64,000 bases of DNA from Acidicapsa acidisoli (GCF_025685625.1 NZ_JAGSYI010000001.1:682001-746000); one strand, 5' to 3'; counted from the stretch's first letter, positions 25,430 through 34,805 are shown. A program made the numbers and translations. Notes: generated by a model from the sequence alone, not told the origin.

Positions 25430-26314
25430 ATGACTCAGATGCGTAGATTGAGTGCATTCATATTCTCCCTTGTGGTGGTTTTCGCGCTTTCCGCGCAGGC
25501 GCAGGTAGGTGATCCCGGCACATTGATCAAGGAAAAGCTTGTATCCCAGATCAAGCTGACCAAGGCCGCAGCCGCGCACGATGACATCGTTACTGCGGGC
25601 GACGTTGTTGTGTTGCATAAGGACGGGTTGATGATGTGCAGCTCCGCCTCTTCTTATGCCTTCTCCAACACTTACAGCAACGGCGTGCTGGCCGCGAATT
25701 ACAACAATCGCGCCAAAGATGCGGCTAAGAATTTCTTCAAAGGCAAGCTCCCATTTGGTGGTGGCGGCGGTGTCACGGATGCGGCTAACAACGGTTGCAC
25801 CTCGCGAAAGTTTGTTTCCGGCGAGAAGTTTTGGGTTACCGATGTCGCTTTGTTAAAGGATGGCATTCTAGTCAGCACCTTCAGCGATCCTTATAACGAT
25901 GTTCGCTATTTCGGCGAAATCAAGTTTCCGTTCCCTAAAGGTTCCGTCCCGCCGGTCGACGATTTTGTCAAGACAGTGTCGGAGGTAATTACAGTTCAGC
26001 CGCCGGACGACAAGGATAAGGGAAATCAAAACGATCAGGCGTCAGGACAATCGGCTGCTCCAGCGCAGGGACAGGCTCAAGCGCAAGCACCGGCTCCAAC
26101 GCCGACCTCGGCTCCTATGGCCGCAATTGCGCCGCCGCCACCGCCTGCGGACGCTCCCCCGCCGACGATCGCCGTGGGACAAACTAAGGATCAGGTTGTA
26201 GCTGGATTCGGCCAACCAGTTAGGACGGCTAAGTTAGCCGGAACCAAGGAGATCTACTTCTACAAGGATATGAAGGTAACCTTCACCAACGGGAAAGTAA
26301 GTGATGTTCAGTAG
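25430..26314 (+). CDS. Secreted protein with C-terminal OmlA/BamE-like domain
   Basis: I start at the ATG at 25430, giving 294 residues, because it is followed directly by a signal peptide (basic start, FIFSLVVVFALSAQAQ, cleavage near residue 24). The mature part has a domain of about 170 residues of unknown family, a Pro/Ala/Gln-rich linker (about 205-240), and a C-terminal domain of about 50 residues beginning TIAVGQTKDQVVAGFGQP. The latter pattern, GxTxxQVxxxxGxP followed by a YxxxMKVxFxxGKVxxV strand pair, resembles the small SmpA/OmlA/BamE fold. The next gene ends in a clearly related copy. Export to the periplasm or surface is likely; function unknown. Confidence 0.75.
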   Translation: MTQMRRLSAFIFSLVVVFALSAQAQVGDPGTLIKEKLVSQIKLTKAAAAHDDIVTAGDVVVLHKDGLMMCSSASSYAFSNTYSNGVLAANYNNRAKDAAKNFFKGKLPFGGGGGVTDAANNGCTSRKFVSGEKFWVTDVALLKDGILVSTFSDPYNDVRYFGEIKFPFPKGSVPPVDDFVKTVSEVITVQPPDDKDKGNQNDQASGQSAAPAQGQAQAQAPAPTPTSAPMAAIAPPPPPADAPPPTIAVGQTKDQVVAGFGQPVRTAKLAGTKEIYFYKDMKVTFTNGKVSDVQ

Positions 26315-26404
26315 GTAGTCCATTGTTCCGCAAGTACGCTGCAGGCTTCCCGGCATCTTGGATCGAGCGCGGGATCCGTGGCTTCACAAAAGGGAGGCTA
26401 TTCG

Positions 26405-28207
26405 ATGGTTAAGCAAAACATTTCGCTAACTGGCAAAGGGACTCTGGCAGTTGCGACCGTTGCCCTGGTTTTTGGGTGGAGCAGTCTGTCCGGCGTCGCC
26501 GCGACGAAGCCATCCGCACCCGCTAAAGCGCCATCCGCACCTGCGCATGCAGCGGCCGCACCCGCGTCTCATCCGGCTGGAGGTGCGGCCGGAGGCGCAG
26601 CGCATACTTCGACGACCGCCGGTCACACTACCACCACTACTGCTGGTCACACAACGACTACGACGGCGGGGCACACTACTACGACGACCGCCGGACACAC
26701 TACTACTACTTCGACTGCCGGTCATACGACGACCGCCGGCGGAACAGCCGGAGCCGGCCACACAATGACGGCGGGGACTGCGGGGCACGGCGCTGCCAGT
26801 GGTGGCGCACCCAAGGGCACAACCGCCAGCCACTCAGCTATCAGCCGTCCCGTTCCCAAGGGAACTACCGAGCACGTCACCAAGACCGGCTCCGCAGTCC
26901 GCACCCGCCCGGATGGACACGTGAGCGATGTTCATGACGCCAGGCGCGGTATTGATGTGCACCACGGACTGGATGGATCCCGTCACGTTTCGAGAGAACT
27001 CCCAGGCCACGGCAGAATGTACGCCGAGCGCGGACGCCCCGGATATGTACAGCGCGGGTATGGTTATCACGGCCACGACTTCGGTCGCCGCTCGTACTAC
27101 TACCATGGACGGGAGTATGACCGCTATTACCGCGGCTACGGATATCGTGGCATGTATCTGAATGTCTACGCTCCCGGCTATTACTATGGCCCTGGCTTCT
27201 ACGGATGGGCCTACAATCCTTGGGCAGCGCCAATTACTTTCGGATGGGGATGGGCCGGTGCTCCGTGGTACGGGTTCTACGGCGGCTTCTTTACACCATA
27301 TCCGGTGTATGCCAGCGCTGCATTCTGGCTGACGGACTACATCATCGCGCAGGATTTGCAGGCTGCCTACGCGGCTCGCCAGGAAGCTGCCGTCGCTGCT
27401 GGAGAAGCCATCGCAGCAGGCGGACCTCCGGCGCTGACTCCGGAAGCTAAGCAGTTGATTGCCGATGAGGTGAAGAACCAGATTGCGCTGGAGAACGCGG
27501 AAGCCGCGCAGACTGCGCAGAAGCAGGATGTCGACCCCGGCTCCAGCGGAATCGCTCGTCTGCTCGGGGATGGGAAACCGCACGTCTTTGTTGTCGGGAG
27601 TGGATTGGATCTGACGGACAGCACTGGCGCTGAGTGCGCCGTGAGCGAAGGAGATGCTTTGCAGCTGGTTTCTCCGCCGCCCGGGGACGCAACCACTGCG
27701 GATCTGGTCGTTCTTGCCAGCAAGGGCGGAAAAGAGTGCCAGAGAACTGCCACCGTCGCCGTCAACCTGACCGATCTGCAGGAGATGCAGAACCACATGC
27801 GGGAGACGATTGATCTTGGCCTGAAGGATCTGCAGGCCAAGCAGGGCACCGGCGGAATTCCGGCAGCGCCAACTTCGGCTCAGGCTCCCCCGACCCAGAC
27901 GGAGTACGCTGCGGTTGCGCCTCCGCCAGACCCGAAGGACGCTGCCGATCTGCAGGCGCAGGCCAAGGATGCCGACCAGGCCGAGGCCGAGGTAACCGCG
28001 GCGGCAACGACGGAGAATGGCTCCCCGATTGGCACCGTTGCTCCGTCGGGCCCGCCGCCGAGCGTCGCATTGGGACAGACCGTGGACCAGGTGAAGACAA
28101 TCCTCGGCCCTCCGCTGAAGACGGCGGATCTGGGTGCGAAGCAGATCTACTACTACGACGGGATGAAGGTCGTCTTTAAGGCCGGCAAAGTTACTGACGT
28201 CGAGTAA
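26405..28207 (+). CDS. Secreted Thr/His-repeat and Tyr/Gly-rich protein with C-terminal OmlA/BamE-like domain
   Basis: The ATG at 26405 has AGG seven bases upstream and gives 600 residues. A signal peptide covers about 1-33. Residues 34-70 are Ala/Pro-rich, then an 8-residue unit TAGHTTTT repeats about four to five times (71-110). A Tyr/Gly/Arg-rich segment follows (about 210-310, with runs such as RGYGYHGHDFGRRSYYYHG). A soluble region (about 330-500) contains LLGDGKPHVFVVGSGLDL. The last 55 residues (SVALGQTVDQVKTILGPP onward) closely match the end of the preceding protein. The two genes are 90 nt apart in the same direction and are probably one unit. Surface localisation is inferred; I recognise no enzyme motif. 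Confidence 0.78.
   Translation: MVKQNISLTGKGTLAVATVALVFGWSSLSGVAATKPSAPAKAPSAPAHAAAAPASHPAGGAAGGAAHTSTTAGHTTTTTAGHTTTTTAGHTTTTTAGHTTTTSTAGHTTTAGGTAGAGHTMTAGTAGHGAASGGAPKGTTASHSAISRPVPKGTTEHVTKTGSAVRTRPDGHVSDVHDARRGIDVHHGLDGSRHVSRELPGHGRMYAERGRPGYVQRGYGYHGHDFGRRSYYYHGREYDRYYRGYGYRGMYLNVYAPGYYYGPGFYGWAYNPWAAPITFGWGWAGAPWYGFYGGFFTPYPVYASAAFWLTDYIIAQDLQAAYAARQEAAVAAGEAIAAGGPPALTPEAKQLIADEVKNQIALENAEAAQTAQKQDVDPGSSGIARLLGDGKPHVFVVGSGLDLTDSTGAECAVSEGDALQLVSPPPGDATTADLVVLASKGGKECQRTATVAVNLTDLQEMQNHMRETIDLGLKDLQAKQGTGGIPAAPTSAQAPPTQTEYAAVAPPPDPKDAADLQAQAKDADQAEAEVTAAATTENGSPIGTVAPSGPPPSVALGQTVDQVKTILGPPLKTADLGAKQIYYYDGMKVVFKAGKVTDVE
26615..26734 (+). repeat. 24-bp coding tandem repeat (TAGHTTTT)
   Basis: About five units of 24 bp encode TAGHTTTT inside the secreted protein. 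The DNA copies differ at third codon positions while the peptide is kept, so selection acts on the peptide rather than recent duplication alone. Confidence 0.8.
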
Positions 28208-28235
28208 CTTTGAAACCGTTATAAATGGCTTCGAT

Positions 28236-28287
28236 CACCCGTCTTGACCGGGCTTTTTCGTCCACCTTGAACAGATGAAAAAGCCCT
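28236..28287. terminator. Bidirectional terminator-like inverted repeat
   Basis: CCCG...CGGGCTTTTT forms a small stem with a T-run just after the secreted-protein gene. In addition GGGCTTTTTC (28250-28259) and GAAAAAGCCC (28277-28286) form a perfect 10-bp stem with a 17-nt loop. Confidence 0.5.
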
Positions 28288-28403
28288 GTCTTGTGCTACG
28301 GCCTGTCAGATCCACCATCCGGAACACTCGTAAAATTGCCAGAGTTACAGAATAGCCATAGAATTCATTAGCTACCCCATGCTATTAAATCCTGGAGTTA
28401 AAT

Positions 28404-29255
28404 ATGAAGCTACAGAGACTCTGTCTTACTGCGTTAGTATGTGCCTTGACCACCTCACTTGTCGCACAGGAAACATCCACAGTGGCGAATAGCTCTGCTC
28501 CTCTTCCAACTTCGGATGCCGGATCAGTTCAACCGCACACCTTGCTAGACGGCACCCCTGTGAAACTCCGCCTCACCCAGACAATCTCTTCCGCGGACGC
28601 CAAGGTGAACCAGGAGATACCTTTTGAGGTTGTGGAGGAAATTAAAGTCGACAATGTTGTTGTGCTACCAAAAGGAGCCACAGCTCTCGGAACGGTAACA
28701 GAGGCCGAACACAAGAAGTCCATGGGTAGGGCTGGAAAGCTGAATATCAGCATTTCCTACGCTCGACTTTCCGACAACGAGAAAGCTTCTCTGCGTGCGA
28801 CCAAAGACACCAAGGGAGGTGGCCATGTTGGCGCAATGACGGGCGCAATGGTGGCGACTTCAATTGTGTTCTTTCCCGCTGCCCCACTCTTTCTGTTCAT
28901 TCACGGCAAGGACAGCACAATTCCTCAGGGCACGGAGATCACTGCGTTTGTTGAAGGCGACATGCATCTGGATATGACGAAATTCGGCGTGGTGACTTCA
29001 ATGACCGCTGCCGCGAACGCACCATCTGGCTCAATTGCTCAGACGACCGTTTCCATAGACTCCACCCCCGCCGGTGCGGACATTGAAATCGACGGCGCAT
29101 TCGTCGGCAATGCGCCTTCCACCATCACCGTCGCGGCAGGCAATCACGACATTGTCATAAAGAAAAAGGGATTTGCTGATTGGTCAAAGAAGCTGAACGT
29201 AACCGGCGGCAACATTCATCTAAGCGCCCAACTTGACCCCGCCCCGGGAAACTAA
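28404..29255 (+). CDS. Secreted PEGA-domain protein
   Basis: This is a 283-residue exported protein. The signal peptide is at about 1-21 (CLTALVCALTTSLVAQ). A domain at about 45-185 starts with LLDGTPVKLRLTQTISSADAK and contains the hydrophobic stretch MVATSIVFFPAAPLFLFI, which may insert in a membrane. The C-terminal 70 residues (TTVSIDSTPAGADIEIDGAFVGNAP in outline, with the Gly-Asn-Ala-Pro turn and HDIVIKKKGFADW) are a PEGA domain, a small beta fold found in surface and cell-wall proteins. GGAG (28394-28397) precedes the ATG. Related Acidobacteria-type proteins are common, but their role is not known. Confidence 0.82.
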   Translation: MKLQRLCLTALVCALTTSLVAQETSTVANSSAPLPTSDAGSVQPHTLLDGTPVKLRLTQTISSADAKVNQEIPFEVVEEIKVDNVVVLPKGATALGTVTEAEHKKSMGRAGKLNISISYARLSDNEKASLRATKDTKGGGHVGAMTGAMVATSIVFFPAAPLFLFIHGKDSTIPQGTEITAFVEGDMHLDMTKFGVVTSMTAAANAPSGSIAQTTVSIDSTPAGADIEIDGAFVGNAPSTITVAAGNHDIVIKKKGFADWSKKLNVTGGNIHLSAQLDPAPGN

Positions 29256-29315
29256 CATACGCCCTGCGTCAGTCCCACGTGGCCCGGAATGGTACCGTAA
29301 AGCTGACGGTATTCA

Positions 29316-30326
29316 ATGCTCAGACGCACCCGTAGGACACTCTGGATCGTAGCCGCTGTGCTGCTGGTATTGGCGGCGGCGATTTATTTGCGCTTCAAGG
29401 CTCCTCCGGAAGCGGCCCGGCTGCTACCGGAATCGGACGGCATCGTCTACGTCAATCTGCGTCCACTGCGGGCGCTGGTGCATAAGAATCTGAAGCCGGT
29501 GATGCGGGCTCCGGAATACCAGGGCTTCATCGACGCCACCGGGATCGACTGGGAGCGCGATCTCGAAGAAGCTGCCGTGGCGCTGCATCGGATGCCCGAT
29601 CCGCACGGACCGAATGGCCCCGTGGCTTACTCCATGGTGCTGGTGGGCAAACTGAACGGGAAGGCTCTGGCTGGATATCTCGAAGCGCACGCCAGCGGCA
29701 GGGAAACCTACGAGGGCCACACCATCTACAGCCTGCCCAGCGAGGGCCGCACCGTGCGCGTGGCTCAGATTGCCTATGACATGGTGGCGATCTCGAACTT
29801 TCCCACGACGGAACAGATTCACTCCATCCTGGATCGGCATCGCACTGCGGCTCTTCCCTTCTCCGGTTCGACGCTGCTGGCTGAGCACTATTCTGAAATG
29901 CCGCTTCTTTCCATTGCCTGGGGCATGGGCGAAATTGGCCTTCCCTTTACGGAAGATGGCAGTATTCACGTCCTCGGCATGGCGCTGCCGCTGGAACCGG
30001 ACACTACCTTTCTTGCGTCGGTCAACCCCGCTTCGGTGAACTGGGCGGGCGCGCTGAGGCTTCGCGTGGTGGAGATCGCGGCCAACGATGCTACAGCCGC
30101 CAGCCAGGCCGCGAGCCTCAATATGCTGCTAAGCCTGGCGCGGGGCGCGACCGCCGGTCTGGGATCGAATGCCGCAAACAACAGCCTGAAAGAGGTGCTG
30201 CGAACAGCCCAGATTACCCAGAACCGCAACCGCGTCGTAGCCATCGCTACTCTTCCGCAGAACCTGCCACTCCAAATGATCAATGGCTCGGGAAACGGAG
30301 ACGCCGAAAACCGCGAATCGAAATAA
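29316..30326 (+). CDS. Membrane-anchored hypothetical protein
   Basis: This is 336 residues with a basic N-terminus (MLRRTRRT) and one uncleaved-looking helix (LWIVAAVLLVLAAAIYL, about 9-25), followed by a long extracytoplasmic domain. The domain begins PESDGIVYVNLRPLRALV, resembling proteins that measure or model a protein's own value in repeats of this family (DUF3352-like), but I cannot confirm this. No catalytic motif is visible. The ribosome site is weak. It is 60 nt after the PEGA gene and may be co-transcribed. Confidence 0.7.
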   Translation: MLRRTRRTLWIVAAVLLVLAAAIYLRFKAPPEAARLLPESDGIVYVNLRPLRALVHKNLKPVMRAPEYQGFIDATGIDWERDLEEAAVALHRMPDPHGPNGPVAYSMVLVGKLNGKALAGYLEAHASGRETYEGHTIYSLPSEGRTVRVAQIAYDMVAISNFPTTEQIHSILDRHRTAALPFSGSTLLAEHYSEMPLLSIAWGMGEIGLPFTEDGSIHVLGMALPLEPDTTFLASVNPASVNWAGALRLRVVEIAANDATAASQAASLNMLLSLARGATAGLGSNAANNSLKEVLRTAQITQNRNRVVAIATLPQNLPLQMINGSGNGDAENRESK

Positions 30327-30479
30327 ATCGCTGTACTTTATATACTTAGCCATGAGCCTGCTTTCAGAAGCAAGCTCCATTGCATACAATTATTGCGTCC
30401 TTCGAATGCGAACCAGCGTCCGAATAATCAAGCACTCTCTCCGGCAAGATTCCCATCAGCTTTCAACCCAAGGAGTCCT

Positions 30480-31979
30480 ATGTTTGCCTTATTTTCCAGC
30501 ATTCGCCCTTTCAAGTTTGCGCCGCTCTGCCTGGCCCCGGCGATTCTGCTTGCTCCCTCCTGTTTTGGCGCAAGTCCGGCAGCCAATCCCGCTCCGGCTT
30601 CCGATACTTCCGAGCACAAAACTACAGTGACCGGCCAGGCCGCGTTTGCGGACTGGAACCAGCAGAAACCCGGCGTTCGCCGCAAGATCACGCTATCCGA
30701 CCTGCCGGAACCCAAACCAGAGGAGTCGGTCAACAACACTCCCCATGTGATCCCCAAACCGGCCGGTGCGTGGCCAGTGGCGCCCGCCGGTTTCAAGGTC
30801 ACACTCTATGCAGGCGGGGATACGGCCCCCATGCAGCGGGCGGACAACAAGGAAAAGATGGCTCTCAGCTCAGGCACGTTTACGATGCCGCGCCTTATCC
30901 GGGCCGCGCCGAATGGCGATCTCTTCGTTGCGGACTCTGGCGCCGGCACCATCCTGATCCTGCGCGGAGTTGGCCCTACCGGCAAGGCTGCCCGGATCGA
31001 GAAATTCGCCATCGGACTGGACCACCCTTTCGGCATCGCCTTTTACCCGGCGGAGAATCCTAAATACGTCTACGTGGGGAACGCGACCACGATTCAGCGC
31101 ATTCCCTACCACACAGGCGACCTGCACGCGACGGGCGCACCGGAAACCATCGTTCCCGACATTCCCGGCTATGCCCAACTGACGGGCGGAGGTCACTGGA
31201 CCCGTGATGTGGTCTTCACCAAAGATGGCCAACATATGCTGGTTTCCGTCGGCTCCGGCTCCAACGTTGACGACCCTGATACTCATCCGAAGGAATTCCA
31301 CCGCGCGGATGTCCTTGAATTCACCCCGGATGGAAAGTTCGTCGAGGTGTACGCTTCGGGCATTCGCAACTGCGTCGGAGAAGCGATCAATCCGATTACC
31401 GGCCAGCTCTGGTGCTCCACTAACGAACGCGACGATCTTGGCAACCATCTCGTTCCCGATTACGTGACCTCGGTCAAGGAAGGCGGCTTTTATGGATGGC
31501 CCTGGTACTACATGGGCGGCCATCAGGATCCGCGACTGCCTGAGCCCTGCGCCGACGGCACTGGCCCGAACTTGCAGGCGGCCGCGCTGACCGAAGACGA
31601 GGCAAAGAACTGCAAGCGCGTCAACCTTGCCTCCAAGGTGATCACACCCGACGTCCTGGTCCAGCCCCACATGGCGTCACTAGAAATGACCTTTTATCCG
31701 CCGACGGGCCAGTTTCCCAAGGAGTACGATGGCGACGCCTTCGCTGCGGAGCATGGCTCTTGGAACCGCGCTAACCGCGCTGGGTACGAAGTCATCCGCA
31801 TCCCGATGCACAATGGCCACGCGGACGGCAGCTACGAAGACTTCCTTACCGGCTTCGTCACCAAAGATGGCCAGGTCTGGGGCCGTCCAGTGGGCGTCGC
31901 CACAGGCCGGGATGGCTCGCTCTACGTAACAGATGACGGAACGCGCAGCGTGTGGCGGGTCACCTATACCGGCAAATGA
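30480..31979 (+). CDS. Secreted PQQ-dependent sugar dehydrogenase-like protein (sorbosone dehydrogenase family)
   Basis: The start is the ATG at 30480, with AAGGAG four bases upstream, giving 499 residues; an upstream in-frame start lacks such a site. A signal peptide is at about 1-33 and is followed by a Pro-rich stretch. The rest is a six-bladed beta-propeller of the soluble glucose/sorbosone dehydrogenase family: FTMPRLIRAAPNGDLFVADSGAG, GLDHPFGIAFYP, YASGIRNCVGEAINP, PDYVTSVKEGGFYGWPWYYMGG and AFAAEHGSWNR are typical in order. Family members oxidise aldoses with PQQ in the periplasm, but many homologues are uncharacterised. A terminator follows 20 nt after the stop. Confidence 0.87.
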   Translation: MFALFSSIRPFKFAPLCLAPAILLAPSCFGASPAANPAPASDTSEHKTTVTGQAAFADWNQQKPGVRRKITLSDLPEPKPEESVNNTPHVIPKPAGAWPVAPAGFKVTLYAGGDTAPMQRADNKEKMALSSGTFTMPRLIRAAPNGDLFVADSGAGTILILRGVGPTGKAARIEKFAIGLDHPFGIAFYPAENPKYVYVGNATTIQRIPYHTGDLHATGAPETIVPDIPGYAQLTGGGHWTRDVVFTKDGQHMLVSVGSGSNVDDPDTHPKEFHRADVLEFTPDGKFVEVYASGIRNCVGEAINPITGQLWCSTNERDDLGNHLVPDYVTSVKEGGFYGWPWYYMGGHQDPRLPEPCADGTGPNLQAAALTEDEAKNCKRVNLASKVITPDVLVQPHMASLEMTFYPPTGQFPKEYDGDAFAAEHGSWNRANRAGYEVIRIPMHNGHADGSYEDFLTGFVTKDGQVWGRPVGVATGRDGSLYVTDDGTRSVWRVTYTGK

Positions 31980-31999
31980 AACAAAAGAAAAGCAATACA

Positions 32000-32029
32000 A
32001 AAGGGACAGGCTGTGGCCTGTCCCTTTTT
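32000..32029. terminator. Bidirectional rho-independent terminator
   Basis: AAAGGGACAGGC (32000-32011) and GCCTGTCCCTTT (32016-32027) form a perfect 12-bp stem with a 4-nt loop followed by TTTTTG. It lies between two convergent genes and, because the left arm begins with A-rich sequence, can work in both directions. Confidence 0.9.
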
Positions 32030-32054
32030 GTTTCGGTTTGAACCTGATTGGCTC

Positions 32055-33047
32055 TCAGTTGCCGGATGTTGCGGGCGTCGAAGCTGGAAGATTGTTCGCC
32101 GTCATCTCAGAGAAAGTGGAGCGCAGATACTTGTGCGGATTGACCGGGACATTGTTGATGCGCACCTCGTAGTGCAGATTCGGCCCGGTGGACCGGCCGG
32201 TGCGGCCGACATACCCGATTACCTGGCCACGCACAACGTGCTGACCTTCGATCGCCACCATCCCGGAAAGGTGGGCATAAGAAGAGCGCACACCGTGGCC
32301 GTGATCGATTTCTATTTGCCAGCCATAACCGTTTCTCATGCCAGCTAAATCAACTACGCCATCTGCCGTCGCGCGAACGACGGTTCCGGTTGGCGCGGAA
32401 ATGTCAATGCCGGTGTGAAAGGCGCCTTCTCCATTGAATGGATCTTCGCGTTCACCGAAGCCGGAGGTCACGCGGCCCTCAACGGGCCAGAGCGAGGGCG
32501 CATCGGCAATCTGCGTCCAATCCGTAAGCCCGGAGACCGACCCGGGGTTCAGACCTCCCTCAAGCGCTCGGGAGACGCGACCGGAGAGCGCCTGGTTTCG
32601 CAGTGCATAGAACTGATCCAGCGAGAGCTTCACTTCCTGCTGGTTGACATCATCGCTCAAGGCGAGAGTCGCTGGAGTGGAAGCGGCCGCTGCGGCAGCT
32701 GCACCATGCTTTCCGCCCGGGAGCTTATTCTGTTTCAGGCCGTAGATTGCGGTTACTTCGCTGGCCAGCGCGCCGAGAGAGGCAACCTGAATGTCCCGTT
32801 CATGGGCAACCTGGGCCATTTGCTGGTAGTTCTTGCGAAGTGTCTCACGTTCCTGGCGAATCTGGTTAAAGCTCTCTGTTTTCAGCAACATCCGCGTATA
32901 CGATCCGGCCAGCCCCACGATCGTGAAAGTCCCCACGAGTGCGGCGGCAACAAATCCGTATACGTATTGCACCGGGAGCGAAATCTTCCGGACGCGTCCG
33001 TCCTCGTCCCGTGCAACAAACAAAATGTAATAACGTTTACGCAGCAT
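32055..33047 (-). CDS. M23-family (LytM) peptidoglycan peptidase, membrane anchored
   Basis: This is a 330-residue protein with a cytoplasmic basic start, a single transmembrane helix at about 29-50, a coiled-coil segment at about 58-95 (QIRQERETLRKNYQQMAQV) and a C-terminal LytM domain (about 185-315). Zinc ligands are His211 and Asp215 (HTGID) and His292 (NLHYEV). The usual catalytic His two residues before the last ligand is Asn290, while the YAHL histidine is kept. This substitution occurs in part of the family and could lower or remove activity. A cell-wall cutting or activating role is inferred. Confidence 0.88.
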   Translation of the reverse strand: MLRKRYYILFVARDEDGRVRKISLPVQYVYGFVAAALVGTFTIVGLAGSYTRMLLKTESFNQIRQERETLRKNYQQMAQVAHERDIQVASLGALASEVTAIYGLKQNKLPGGKHGAAAAAAASTPATLALSDDVNQQEVKLSLDQFYALRNQALSGRVSRALEGGLNPGSVSGLTDWTQIADAPSLWPVEGRVTSGFGEREDPFNGEGAFHTGIDISAPTGTVVRATADGVVDLAGMRNGYGWQIEIDHGHGVRSSYAHLSGMVAIEGQHVVRGQVIGYVGRTGRSTGPNLHYEVRINNVPVNPHKYLRSTFSEMTANNLPASTPATSGN

Positions 33048-33305
33048 AGAACTCCCTCAACGTCACCTCCGCAGGCACCCTTAGCCGCATGGAATGCCGA
33101 GCCTGGAACAACAAGCCCGTGCTTCGCGCAGTGCCCAACCTAAAGGTTAGACGCCGTAGACGAAAGTAGCCGGATCTGGTAGGGGCAATTGTAGATCAAT
33201 CGAGATCAGATTCTTTCTAAATCTCAGTCATTCTCTTAGAAATAGTTTAAATGATCGGGGCGCTTCGAGCGCTGGGGTTGCGGTTTCCCACGATATGCTT
33301 CAGAT

Positions 33306-34388
33306 ATGGTGCAACGGAAAGCAATCCGCCTGAACTCCGCAAGAAAGCCGGGAGCCGGGGAGCTGGCTCTTTTGAGCACGATTCGTGCGCGGACTGCGGA
33401 GATTTCGGTTTCGACGAAGAGCAAGTCCGGGATCAAGTCCAGAGTGCAGTTGGGGATAGGCGATGACTGTGCGCTTTTGCGGCCTCGCGCAGGCGAGGAA
33501 CTCGCTGTAACCACTGATCTTTCCATTGAAGGAAGACATTTTCGGCTGGATTGGCATACCCCGGAGTCGGTCGGGCACCGCACGTTGGCTCGAGGGCTCA
33601 GCGATCTGGCGGCCATGGGCGCCAAACCCGTCGCGGCTTTCCTCTCGCTTGGCCTGCCGCGAGAACTGACCCGTTCGGTCCCCCATTCGGCCAAGGGCTC
33701 TCGCTCCTGGGTGGAACGATTTTTGGATGGACTCCTGGCACTCGCTGTTGAGCACCGGGTTCCGCTCGCGGGCGGCGACCTGGCCGAGTCGCCGGTCGCG
33801 GTGGCAGATATTGTCCTGACTGGCTCGGTGCCGCAGGGCAAAGCGCTGCTTCGATCTGGCGCAAAGCCGGGCGATCGAATTTATGTGACCGGCAGCCTCG
33901 GAGGCGCAGCAGCCGAACTCGCCGCGCTCGGCGCGTCTCCCAGCAGCTTTGCGAACTTCACCTCAGCCGGAACTGCATCCCCTCATTTGTTCCCGCAGCC
34001 TCGCGTTGCTCAGGGAATCTGGCTTCGCAAACGCGGCCTGGCCTCGGCGGCAATGGACCTGAGCGACGGACTTTCTACCGATCTGAATCACCTCTGCGAA
34101 GAATCCGGCGTGGCAGCGGAAGTCATAGCCTCGGCACTGCCGCTAGGTCGCGCTGCGGGCCCGGAAGCGACGCAAGCAATGGCGCTCCACGGTGGCGAAG
34201 ACTACGAACTGCTTTTTACCGCGCCTGCATTCGCAAAACTGCCGCGCAGCGTCAAGGGCATCGCAATCACCGAAATCGGCCGCATCCTGCAGGCGAAGCG
34301 CAGTGGGGCTCGCGTTACTCTGCAAAACGGAAAAACCTCCGAGCCGCTGGAACCTCGCGGGTGGGAGCATTTTTCCGAATCGGAATAA
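33306..34388 (+). CDS. thiL: Thiamine-monophosphate kinase
   Basis: ThiL phosphorylates thiamine monophosphate to the active cofactor thiamine diphosphate. It is 360 residues; the N-terminal 25 are extra, so the true start may be later than this ATG, and no strong ribosome site decides. Family signatures are visible in order: GIGDDCALLRP, TTDLSIEGRHFRLDW, LARGLSDLAAMGAKPVA, LAGGDLAESP, GDRIYVTGSLGGAAAEL, AMDLSDGLSTDLNHLCEESG and HGGEDYELLF. These are the ATP- and Mg-binding parts of the AIR-synthase-like fold. No other thiamine genes are near. Confidence 0.93.
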   Translation: MVQRKAIRLNSARKPGAGELALLSTIRARTAEISVSTKSKSGIKSRVQLGIGDDCALLRPRAGEELAVTTDLSIEGRHFRLDWHTPESVGHRTLARGLSDLAAMGAKPVAAFLSLGLPRELTRSVPHSAKGSRSWVERFLDGLLALAVEHRVPLAGGDLAESPVAVADIVLTGSVPQGKALLRSGAKPGDRIYVTGSLGGAAAELAALGASPSSFANFTSAGTASPHLFPQPRVAQGIWLRKRGLASAAMDLSDGLSTDLNHLCEESGVAAEVIASALPLGRAAGPEATQAMALHGGEDYELLFTAPAFAKLPRSVKGIAITEIGRILQAKRSGARVTLQNGKTSEPLEPRGWEHFSESE

Positions 34389-34401
34389 TATCTGTTGCGA
34401 G

Positions 34402-34749
34402 TTACTTAGGCTTCAGGGTCTTGACGTACTCATAACTTATGGCCAGATATTTCTTGAGCTCTTTGGTGTTACTCAGGAGCGTATCGGGAACGGTTACGTA
34501 GTCCTTCTTCACCGCTCCATAAGACTCGAATAAGATCGTCTTATATTTCTTGAGAAATGCTTCCAGATCGTCCTTTGGCAGCCGCATCCCGAGCGTGCCG
34601 GTCTGGTCGAGATAGGTGAACATATTTCCGTTGAAGGAGGTATAAGGATGAACAGCGCCCTTGCGTTCAATCTCCGGACAGGTAGCAAGGAGTTTCTCGT
34701 AGAGCGCCAACTTATCCGGCGGGATCTTGCTTTCTTTCGCCTTCGCCAT
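34402..34749 (-). CDS. TfoX/Sxy N-terminal-domain-like protein
   Basis: This is 115 residues from the ATG at 34749, which has GAGG six bases upstream; an earlier in-frame start would overlap the stop of the metalloprotease gene. The segment YEKLLATCPEIERKGAV through SFNGNMFTYLDQTGTLGMRLPKDDLEAFLKKY resembles the N-terminal domain of TfoX/Sxy, small proteins first known as competence regulators. There is no C-terminal TfoX domain. It is convergent with thiL (13 nt apart) and 56 nt downstream of the metalloprotease. Confidence 0.7.
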   Translation of the reverse strand: MAKAKESKIPPDKLALYEKLLATCPEIERKGAVHPYTSFNGNMFTYLDQTGTLGMRLPKDDLEAFLKKYKTILFESYGAVKKDYVTVPDTLLSNTKELKKYLAISYEYVKTLKPK

Positions 34750-34805
34750 TCGAGACCTCGCGCAACGATCAGGATCGCAGGAGAAAGGTACCATCGCCAA
34801 GTGGT

